A stretch of DNA of 5,171 nucleotides from Clostridia bacterium. Lineage in GTDB: Bacteria; Bacillota; Clostridia; Oscillospirales; CAG-272. The DNA lies in assembly GCA_017395715.1 (NCBI GenBank), contig JAFQNZ010000188.1:1-5171 (forward strand), given 5' to 3'. The translations under genes and the position numbers were made by a program. Shown one piece after another: positions 1-5,171 of the stretch. How positions within the stretch are numbered: position 1 is the stretch's first letter; the number at the start of each line of letters is the position of its first letter. The notes under the pieces are model-generated. The model did not search any database. It saw only the letters and a list, made by a program, of their open reading frames with translations, and was not told the origin of the DNA.

Positions 1-8
1 AAGTGATT

Positions 9-37
9 TTGACCCTTTTCCATTCAAACAGTATGCG
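9..37 (+). promoter_or_regulatory. weak candidate sigma-70-type promoter for the first esterase gene
   Basis: TTGACC at 9-14 matches the -35 consensus at 5 of 6 positions, and TATGCG at 32-37 lies 17 bp downstream but matches the -10 consensus at only the first three positions. The A/T-rich stretch that follows (about 38-68) would be the untranslated leader. The poor -10 element makes this tentative. The real promoter may lie upstream of the window, since only 79 bases precede the gene. Confidence 0.25.
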
Positions 38-68
38 AAAATAATAAAAAAATAAATTAAAAATTTTT

Positions 69-74
69 GGGAGG
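69..74 (+). promoter_or_regulatory. ribosome binding site of the first esterase gene
   Basis: GGGAGG lies 5 nt (AAACC) before the ATG at 80, a strong Shine-Dalgarno match that fixes the start. The same GGAGGAAACC-ATG arrangement precedes the second copy, and the A/T-rich leader before it is also similar in both. Confidence 0.9.
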
Positions 75-79
75 AAACC

Positions 80-1408
80 ATGAAACATTTTAAACTCATT
101 GTGCTGATGTGTCTTGTTGTGTTGATGGCTCTGACCGCCGTTGCGTGCGGCGGCACTGAAACGCCCGGTACAACAGCAACAACCACTCCTGCAGCGGATG
201 TTATAACAACACCTACCGCTACCGATGAAACCACCCCCGCCGCAACGACCCCCGTGGAAACAACACCTGCTGTCACAACACCTGTTGTGACAACGCCCGA
301 TACAACTCTTGGGCCGGTTCCTACCTCATTTGCTTCCATGAAAATTGGTGAAACGCCTATCTCTGACTACACCATTGTGTACGCAACGTCACCGTATGAG
401 GCTTACGCCAAAGACAACAGCAAAAAACAGTATTTCCCGGTTTATGACTTTGATCATGAAACTGCAAACCGTCTTGCTGACTTGATTTTTGATCTGACAG
501 GTGTTCGCTTGAATGTTGTTCAGGACACCAAGTCCACCGAAGTTGCCAACGAGATTCTGATTGGTAAAACCAATCGTAGCGTTTCGAGCAGTGGCCATTT
601 TGCTGGCTTATTTAAGGATGACTACGTTGTGAATGTAGTTGGTAGCAAACTGGTTATCCGCGGCGGTGAATTCGGAACCACATGGCACGCCATTGACTAT
701 CTTGAAACACGTTTTGCCGCTAAGCTTGCGAAGAGAGAAGTAGATTATACTTTTGCAAGTGGTTTCTTGTACAAGGGTAAACATCATATTACAGTAATCG
801 GCTGCATTGGTGACAGTATTACCCAAGGTGTTGGTGCTTCCGATCAGGCGTTGCTTAGTTATCCTGCACAGATGGGCAGACTTCTTTGGAAAGATGCCAT
901 TGTTCAAAACTATGGTAACAGCGGTTCTACCATGAGAGATGACCTTGGCGATGCTTATACCAAGAGAAATTCTTTTATGTATGCGGTAGGAGCTGCTGCC
1001 AACGCTGATATCTTTACGATCATGCTCGGAACCAACGACTCGAACCGTGACCAAGCTTGGTCTGATGCCGATAGCCAATCATACAACGAAAGTTGTCTTG
1101 GCATTATGAAGGCACTCAAGGCAAAGAACCCGGATCTTAAGTTTGTACTTGCCAACTGCCCCGCATATTTCGGTAGCGCTAACTTTGGTAGTCTTCAGGT
1201 TTTACTGCTTCAGAAAGCGCTTGTTTCGACTGCAAACGATGCGGGATATCCCACAACATTCTTCGATACTTACACGGCTACCAAGACGCTTAGATCTTAC
1301 TTCCCGGACTCGCTCCATCCTAACGATATGGGTCACTTGAAGATGGCAGAAGCGTTTGCTGAATATCTTCAGACTCTTATTACCCCCGCAACCAACGAAG
1401 CAAAGTAA
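80..1408 (+). CDS. SGNH/GDSL-family esterase lipoprotein with GH67N-like middle domain (copy 1)
   Basis: A 442-residue predicted extracytoplasmic lipoprotein. Residues 1-22 form a signal peptide (KH-F-K, then a hydrophobic core) ending in AVA before Cys23, a loose lipobox with Ala rather than Leu at -3; Cys23 would carry the lipid. Residues 26-83 are a Thr/Pro/Ala/Val spacer built on TTPxx units. Residues about 88-226 resemble the alpha/beta domain found N-terminal in alpha-glucuronidase-like and related glycosidases (ANRLADLI, TGVRLNVV, EILIGKTNR at 158-166, LVIRGGEFGTTWHAIDYLE). Residues about 237-434 are an SGNH hydrolase: GDSIT with nucleophile Ser246, NYGNSGST with block II Gly282, GTND with Asn319, and DSLHP with Asp410 and His413. 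All four family catalytic residues are present, so activity is expected. The SYPAQM and NYGNSG signatures recall sialate O-acetylesterase-like carbohydrate esterases, but the substrate is unknown. The start is set by the strong RBS. A close paralogue follows immediately. There is no sortase motif or dockerin. Confidence 0.9.
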   Translation: MKHFKLIVLMCLVVLMALTAVACGGTETPGTTATTTPAADVITTPTATDETTPAATTPVETTPAVTTPVVTTPDTTLGPVPTSFASMKIGETPISDYTIVYATSPYEAYAKDNSKKQYFPVYDFDHETANRLADLIFDLTGVRLNVVQDTKSTEVANEILIGKTNRSVSSSGHFAGLFKDDYVVNVVGSKLVIRGGEFGTTWHAIDYLETRFAAKLAKREVDYTFASGFLYKGKHHITVIGCIGDSITQGVGASDQALLSYPAQMGRLLWKDAIVQNYGNSGSTMRDDLGDAYTKRNSFMYAVGAAANADIFTIMLGTNDSNRDQAWSDADSQSYNESCLGIMKALKAKNPDLKFVLANCPAYFGSANFGSLQVLLLQKALVSTANDAGYPTTFFDTYTATKTLRSYFPDSLHPNDMGHLKMAEAFAEYLQTLITPATNEAK

Positions 1409-1425
1409 TTTGTTGTTAAAAAACG

Positions 1426-1452
1426 CTCTGTGCCAATATTGATCGCGCAGGG
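1426..1452 (+). other. degenerate terminator-like hairpin after copy 1
   Basis: CTCTGTGC (1426-1433) can pair with GCGCAGGG (1445-1452) as an 8-bp stem with two G-U pairs and an 11-nt loop. It aligns in position and sequence with the perfect terminator after copy 2, but the loop has grown, the stem is weaker and GGAAGTTCC replaces the U-tract. It is unlikely to terminate efficiently, so read-through into copy 2 is plausible. The base pairing and missing U-tract are seen; the decay scenario is inferred. Confidence 0.6.
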
Positions 1453-1467
1453 AAGTTCCTGTGCGAT
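1442..1467 (+). other. intergenic hairpin without U-tract
   Basis: ATCGCGCAGG (1442-1451) pairs with CCTGTGCGAT (1458-1467) in a 10-bp stem with one G-U pair and a 6-nt loop. It shares bases with the hairpin at 1426-1452, so the two cannot form together. No U-run follows (TCCAAAATTG), so it is not a standard terminator. It could protect or mark the end of a processed transcript, or have no function. Confidence 0.5.
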
Positions 1468-1507
1468 TCCAAAATTGTAAGAGTTTAATAAAATAAATTT
1501 TATTTTT

Positions 1508-1512
1508 GGAGG
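1508..1512 (+). promoter_or_regulatory. ribosome binding site of the second esterase gene
   Basis: GGAGG lies 5 nt (AAACC) before the ATG at 1518. This decides the start: an in-frame TTG at 1506 overlaps the Shine-Dalgarno itself and would add four residues (start-E-E-T) that break the match to the first copy's N-terminus, so it is not used. A TTTAAT at 1484-1489 could be a -10 box for an internal promoter, but no convincing -35 accompanies it. Confidence 0.9.
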
Positions 1513-1517
1513 AAACC

Positions 1518-2840
1518 ATGAAGCATCTTAAACTCATTGTGCTGATGTGTCTTGTTGCTTTGATTGCCCTTACTGCAGTTGCTTGCGGTGGCGCCGAAAC
1601 AGCCGGTACAACAGCAACAACCACGCCTGCAGCAGACGTTGTAACAACACCTACTGCTACAGCTGAAACCACTCCTGCAACCACCACGCCTGTTGCGACC
1701 ACCCCTGTTGTAACCACTCCCGCAACCACCACGCCGATTACCACAGAGACACCGACCTCGTTTTCTTCTTTGAAGATTGGCGAAACTCCGATTGCTGATT
1801 ATACCATCGTATATGCGAAATCGCCTTACGAAGTTTACACCAAGATTGCAGAGAAAAAACAGTATTTCCCGGTTTATGACTTTGATCATGAAACCGCAAA
1901 CCGTCTTGCTGATTTGATTTTTGAAGTGACCGGTGTTCGTTTGAATGTTGTTCAGGACAGCAAGTCTACCGAAGTTGCCAATGAGATCCTGATCGGTGAA
2001 ACCAACCGTACCCTTACAGGCGGTGTGAAGCTTTCCAATTTGGCTTCTGATGATTATGTTGTGAATGTTGTTGGTACCAAGCTTGTGATCTGCGGCGGTG
2101 AATACGGTACTACATGGCATGCCATTGACTATCTCGAAACTCTGTTTGCTGAAAAGATTTCCCAAAAAGAAGTTAACTATTCGTTTGCAAATGACTTTGC
2201 ATACGAGGGCGAGCATCACCTTGTTGTTATTGGCTGCATTGGTGACAGTATCACACAGGGTGTTGGTGCTTCCAACCAGGCTATGTTCAGTTATCCTGCT
2301 CAGATGGGCAGACTTCTTTGGAAAGATGCCATTGTTCATAACTTCGGTGACAGCGGTTCTACCATGAGAAATGACCACGGTGATGCTTATACCAAAACCA
2401 CCCCTTACCAGAATGCGGTAAACGCAGCTTCTACGGTTGATATCTTTACCATCATGCTCGGAACAAATGACTCCGACAGATTCAGAACTTGGACAAACAG
2501 CGATACTGAAAAGTACAACAATGACTGTCTTTCTCTTATGGAGACACTTCAAAAGAAGAATAAGGACGTTAAGTTTGTTCTTGCCAACTGTCCTGCATAT
2601 TTCGGTGGCGGTTCTTTCGGAAGCACCAAGATGAGACAGGTTCAGGATGCCCTTCTTCCCATTGTCAATGATGCGGGCTATCCCACTACGTTCTATGATA
2701 CCTACTCGGCCACCAAGACTCTTAGATCTTACTTCCCGGACACGCTCCATCCCAACGATATGGGTCACTTGAAGATGGCAGAAGCTTTTGCTGAATATCT
2801 TCAGACTCTCGTTACGCCCGAAACAAACGAAGTAAAGTAA
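1518..2840 (+). CDS. SGNH/GDSL-family esterase lipoprotein with GH67N-like middle domain (copy 2)
   Basis: A 440-residue paralogue of the gene just upstream, with the same four-part design. Residues 1-22 are the signal peptide with lipid-acceptor Cys23. Residues 26-80 are a Thr/Pro spacer with more regular TTPVx/TTPAT units. Residues about 85-224 form the GH67N-like alpha/beta domain (EILIGETNR at 156-164). Residues about 235-432 are the SGNH esterase, with Ser244 in GDSIT, Gly280 in the GDSGST block, Asn317 in GTND, and Asp408/His411 in DTLHP. The whole active site is intact, so this is not a decaying copy. Differences from copy 1 cluster on linker length, the loop after EILIG (residues about 165-178), and 289-340 around the block III region, which could tune substrate choice. 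The CDS contains no TTA, CTA or TCA codon, unlike the ATPase downstream. It is followed by a strong terminator. The substrate is unknown; an ester on a polysaccharide or glycan is the best guess. Confidence 0.9.
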   Translation: MKHLKLIVLMCLVALIALTAVACGGAETAGTTATTTPAADVVTTPTATAETTPATTTPVATTPVVTTPATTTPITTETPTSFSSLKIGETPIADYTIVYAKSPYEVYTKIAEKKQYFPVYDFDHETANRLADLIFEVTGVRLNVVQDSKSTEVANEILIGETNRTLTGGVKLSNLASDDYVVNVVGTKLVICGGEYGTTWHAIDYLETLFAEKISQKEVNYSFANDFAYEGEHHLVVIGCIGDSITQGVGASNQAMFSYPAQMGRLLWKDAIVHNFGDSGSTMRNDHGDAYTKTTPYQNAVNAASTVDIFTIMLGTNDSDRFRTWTNSDTEKYNNDCLSLMETLQKKNKDVKFVLANCPAYFGGGSFGSTKMRQVQDALLPIVNDAGYPTTFYDTYSATKTLRSYFPDTLHPNDMGHLKMAEAFAEYLQTLVTPETNEVK

Positions 2841-2848
2841 TTTGCTGT

Positions 2849-2884
2849 AAAAAGCTCTGCGCAATTTTTGCGCAGAGCTTTTTT
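2849..2884 (+). terminator. strong intrinsic (Rho-independent) terminator
   Basis: An uninterrupted 16-bp stem pairs 2849-2864 with 2868-2883 around a TTT loop. Its core is GCTCTGCGCAA / TTGCGCAGAGC, and a run of six T closes it at 2879-2884. It begins 8 nt after the second esterase's stop codon, ends the esterase unit and separates it from the ATPase gene. The A-run on the 5' side gives partial bidirectional character. Confidence 0.95.
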
Positions 2885-2966
2885 ATGTTTATCGGGAACG
2901 CATAAAGCACAAGTGAGAGCGAATATATTGGGTTTGAGAACGATATACGAAGCAAATGGGGGTGCC

Positions 2967-5171
2967 ATGAAACAGTATAAAGGTCTTGATAACGAAGCGG
3001 TGGCTTTGTCAAGAAAACAACATGGAAGCAATCGCTTGAAAGGCAGAAAGAAAGCATCCTTTTTTCAAAAATTGCTATCAAATTTTTCTGACCCCATTGT
3101 GAGAATATTATTGGCGGCACTTGTTATCAATGTTCTGTTTACCCTGCAAAACATGAATCTTTATGAGTGTTTGGGAATTGTACTGGCTATTTTGGTTTCG
3201 GCTCTTGTGTCAACGGTTTCGGAGTACGGAAGTGAAAATGCATTTGAGAAAATGCTTGCCGCAGGGGAACAACAAAGAGCGTATGTTTACCGAAATGCTA
3301 AACTTCTTTCACTTCCGATTGACGATATTGTGGTAGGAGATTTTGTATTACTTAGTGCCGGAGAGGCTATACCTGCTGACGGGCGGTTAATGGAAGGCTT
3401 TGTTTCGGTCGATCAATCTGCTCTGAACGGCGAGAGTCGGGAGAGTAAAAAAAGACCGCTTTCCTATACAACGCCGCGTACTCCCGACTCCGAAAACAGA
3501 GTCTTTCGCGGAAGTCTTGTGACACAGGGAAGTGCTGTTATGGAAGTCAGTGAAGTGGGAGAGAATACATTTCTGGGCGGTGTGGCACAGGATCTTACCT
3601 TGGATACCAGAGAAAGCCCCATGAAACTGCGTCTATCAGCCCTTGCCAAAACGATCAGCCGTATTGGATATGTGCTTGCGGCTGTTGTGGCGTTGTCTTA
3701 TCTATTTGGCAAAATTGTAGTGGATAATGGGTTTAGTTTGGCGTTAATCGCAGAGAATTACGGAAATCTTCACTCGGTGCTTTCGCTGTGTGTGCGTGCT
3801 TTGACACTCGCGGTGACTGTGGTTGTGGTAGCAGTGCCCGAAGGACTTCCAATGATGATATGCGTCGTTTTGTCATCGAACATGAAGCGAATGTTGAATG
3901 ATCAGATCCTTGTAAAAAAAATGGTGGGAATCGAAACGGCGGGAAGCATGAATCTGTTGTTTTGCGATAAGACGGGAACGATTACCAACGGTGTTCAAAG
4001 CGTGGAAGGAATCGTGCTTGCGGGTGGAGAATGGATTGGGGATTATAAAAGAATAACGCGTGAAGCGGTTTTTCCGTATTTGATAGCCAACGCTGTTTAT
4101 AATACCGACTGTCAGATTGTGGATGGCAAAATAGCGGGTTCCAATGCCACAGACCGTGCCATCGTGTCTTTTTTTGCCAAAGGTACAGAGCCGCGCGGGG
4201 CGGTTTACGGCGGGATTCCGTTTCATAGCCGTTATAAATATTCTGCTGCTATGCTGTCTGACGGGAAGGTTGTGATCAAAGGGGCGCCGGAGGTGCTTTT
4301 TCCGTATATGGCGTATGCTTTCAATCGCGCGGGAGAAAAGGTGGCTTTTGATAAAACGGCGCTTATGAAAACCTACCGCACACTTACCTCGCGCTCATCG
4401 CGTGTTTTGGCGGTGGCTTTGGCTGACAGGATGCCCTCCGCTCTCGGATTTTCTTCACTGACTTTTGTGGCACTGATCGCCATTCGCGATACGGTACGAA
4501 AGAGCGCCTATCAATCGGTAAAAACCTTGCATGATGCTGGAATAGCGGTGGTGATGATGACGGGAGACGGACCCGATACCGCACGCTCGATTGCCAACGA
4601 GGTGGGTATTATTTCGGATGCCGGAAGACAACTGGTTTTGACAGGCTCGGAGCTTGCCGTCATGACCGATTCCGAGGTGGCGAAGATTTTGCCGCATCTT
4701 GCCGTGCTGTCAAGAGCGTTGCCGCAGGATAAAACAAGACTTGTCCGTATTGCGCAGAGTCTTGATCTTGTGGTGGGCATGACAGGAGACGGGGTGAACG
4801 ATGCGCCCGCTCTCAAACTTTCGGATGTTGGCTTTGCCATGGGAAGCGGTACCGATATTGCCAAAGAAGCCGGTGACATTGTCATTTTGAATAACGATAT
4901 TTCGGCAATTGTCAAAGCTGTTTTATACGGTAGAACGATTTTTAAGAGTATTTGCAAATTTATTGTGTTTCAATTGACAATGAATCTTTGTGCGGTGAGT
5001 GTGACTTTGATCGGACCGCTTTTAGGAATTGAAGCGCCGATTACCATTATGCAGATGCTATGGATCAATATGATCATGGATACGCTTGGCGGGCTTGCAT
5101 TTGCGGGCGAAGCGCCCACACCCGACACCATGACGGAAGCACCCAAAAAACGGACAGATCCGCTTTTGACA
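2967..5171 (+). CDS. P2B (PMCA-like) calcium-transporting P-type ATPase, 3' end cut by window
   Basis: The frame is open for 735 codons to the window end, with no stop. It encodes a membrane pump that uses ATP to move cations, most likely Ca2+, out of the cytoplasm. In order: cation-ATPase N-terminal region (about 1-40); M1 and M2 (about 43-60, 64-85); actuator domain with NGES at 154-157 (TGES-type loop, dephosphorylation); M3 (about 232-252); M4 with PEGLP at 291-295; phosphorylated Asp334 in DKTGT; a short nucleotide-binding domain with KGAPE at 438-442; TGD at 532-534; Lys589 in PQDK; the TGDGVNDAP hinge at 606-614; M5 with Asn673; M6 with Asn701 and Asp705 (LWINMIMDT). The M6 motif and Ala676, where SERCA pumps have a site I Glu, point to the single-site PMCA type. 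M7-M10, roughly the last 150 residues, lie outside. The start is ATG 2967, preceded by GGGGG at 2958-2962 with a short spacer (a modest RBS), and fits family N-termini (KxYKGL). It is probably transcribed separately from the esterases. Confidence 0.93.
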   Translation, partial: MKQYKGLDNEAVALSRKQHGSNRLKGRKKASFFQKLLSNFSDPIVRILLAALVINVLFTLQNMNLYECLGIVLAILVSALVSTVSEYGSENAFEKMLAAGEQQRAYVYRNAKLLSLPIDDIVVGDFVLLSAGEAIPADGRLMEGFVSVDQSALNGESRESKKRPLSYTTPRTPDSENRVFRGSLVTQGSAVMEVSEVGENTFLGGVAQDLTLDTRESPMKLRLSALAKTISRIGYVLAAVVALSYLFGKIVVDNGFSLALIAENYGNLHSVLSLCVRALTLAVTVVVVAVPEGLPMMICVVLSSNMKRMLNDQILVKKMVGIETAGSMNLLFCDKTGTITNGVQSVEGIVLAGGEWIGDYKRITREAVFPYLIANAVYNTDCQIVDGKIAGSNATDRAIVSFFAKGTEPRGAVYGGIPFHSRYKYSAAMLSDGKVVIKGAPEVLFPYMAYAFNRAGEKVAFDKTALMKTYRTLTSRSSRVLAVALADRMPSALGFSSLTFVALIAIRDTVRKSAYQSVKTLHDAGIAVVMMTGDGPDTARSIANEVGIISDAGRQLVLTGSELAVMTDSEVAKILPHLAVLSRALPQDKTRLVRIAQSLDLVVGMTGDGVNDAPALKLSDVGFAMGSGTDIAKEAGDIVILNNDISAIVKAVLYGRTIFKSICKFIVFQLTMNLCAVSVTLIGPLLGIEAPITIMQMLWINMIMDTLGGLAFAGEAPTPDTMTEAPKKRTDPLLT

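Larger units (their letters stand above)
43..1452 (+). repeat. tandem duplication, upstream copy
   Basis: This unit comprises the A/T-rich leader, RBS, esterase gene and 3' flank, and aligns along its length with 1485-2884 (start-codon to start-codon distance 1438 bp). The encoded proteins are about three quarters identical by eye. Exact nucleotide runs include 30 nt in the signal peptide (90-119), 41 nt in the middle domain (422-462) and 32 nt in the last block (1322-1353). Homology continues past the stop codon (AAAGTAATTTG then GCTCTG and GCGCAG). Confidence 0.85.
1485..2884 (+). repeat. tandem duplication, downstream copy
   Basis: Direct repeat of 43-1452, covering leader, RBS, coding region and 3' flank. 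Matching exact runs are 1528-1557, 1854-1894 and 2754-2785. The 3' flank retains an intact terminator whose counterpart in the upstream copy is degenerate. Only two copies lie inside the window; more could exist upstream of base 1. Confidence 0.85.

Noticed and set aside
271..292. A perfect 10-bp inverted repeat with a 2-nt spacer in the Thr/Pro linker of copy 1 (TGTCACAACA / TGTTGTGACA), resembling an operator
   Set aside because: It follows from the coding of Thr-Thr-Pro-Val-Val with ACA and GTT codons, which are naturally near-complementary. It lies well inside the gene and the equivalent site in copy 2 is not a perfect palindrome.
608..1078. A - strand open frame inside copy 1
   Set aside because: It is a shadow of the esterase gene in register with it, lacking an RBS or a recognisable product.
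1506..1517. TTG at 1506 as an alternative start for copy 2
   Set aside because: It overlaps the Shine-Dalgarno sequence, has no RBS of its own, and the ATG at 1518 aligns exactly with the start of copy 1.
1202..1744. A - strand open frame spanning the end of copy 1, the spacer and the start of copy 2
   Set aside because: It has no domain, its start region is the complement of the repetitive Thr/Pro linker (a Val/Gly/Ala repeat), and it overlaps two well-supported genes.
1500..2864. A long open frame on the - strand covering nearly all of the second esterase gene
   Set aside because: It is exactly in codon register with the + strand gene and exists only because that gene avoids TTA, CTA and TCA codons. 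Its translation is Cys/Arg-rich low-complexity opposite the linker, it starts inside the terminator stem, and it has no recognisable domain.
2885..2966. A possible promoter for the ATPase (TATATT at 2924-2929, TTGAGA at 2934-2939)
   Set aside because: No pair of -35 and -10 elements has acceptable spacing. A promoter is expected after the terminator, but I cannot locate it convincingly.
2812..3120. Two overlapping - strand open frames across the terminator and the ATPase 5' end
   Set aside because: They cover the terminator and the conserved N-terminal part of the ATPase. No motif or plausible RBS supports them.
4384..4957. Several - strand open frames inside the ATPase gene
   Set aside because: The + strand here encodes invariant P-type ATPase motifs (TGD, PQDK, TGDGVNDAP); the opposite frames are by-products.

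Overview
The window looks like a piece of a Gram-positive, clostridia-type (Firmicutes) chromosome, probably from a gut or anaerobic lineage. This rests on strong GGAGG ribosome binding sites 5 nt from ATG, lipoprotein signal peptides followed by Thr/Pro-rich spacers, moderately AT-rich DNA with very A/T-rich leaders, and a P-type ATPase of the kind common in Clostridia. The assignment is inference; no rRNA or other marker is present. All genes are on the + strand. There is no sign of a mobile element, CRISPR array, tRNA or rRNA.

Layout: (1) 1-79, an A/T-rich leader with a strong RBS. (2) 80-1408, a secreted lipoprotein with a Thr/Pro linker, a middle domain resembling the N-terminal accessory domain of alpha-glucuronidase-like glycosidases, and a C-terminal SGNH/GDSL esterase domain. 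(3) 1409-1517, a spacer with a degenerate terminator-like hairpin and a second, overlapping hairpin. (4) 1518-2840, a close paralogue of the first gene in direct tandem, with the same architecture and an intact active site. (5) 2849-2884, a near-ideal intrinsic terminator. (6) 2967 to the window end, a P2B (PMCA-like) calcium-transporting P-type ATPase, cut off after transmembrane segment M6 at residue 735.

The two lipoprotein esterases form one unit that arose by tandem duplication, including leader and 3' flank. They may be co-transcribed, because the terminator counterpart after the first copy has lost its U-tract while the one after the second is intact. They are most likely extracytoplasmic carbohydrate (or other) O-acyl esterases tethered to the membrane; the substrate cannot be told from sequence. 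The ATPase lies beyond the terminator and is probably a separate transcription unit that expels Ca2+ from the cytoplasm. I see no functional link between it and the esterases. I found no clearly new biological system. The points most worth following are the fusion of a GH67N-like domain to an SGNH esterase on a Thr/Pro stalk, the tandem duplication with patchy sequence identity, and the asymmetric terminator decay.
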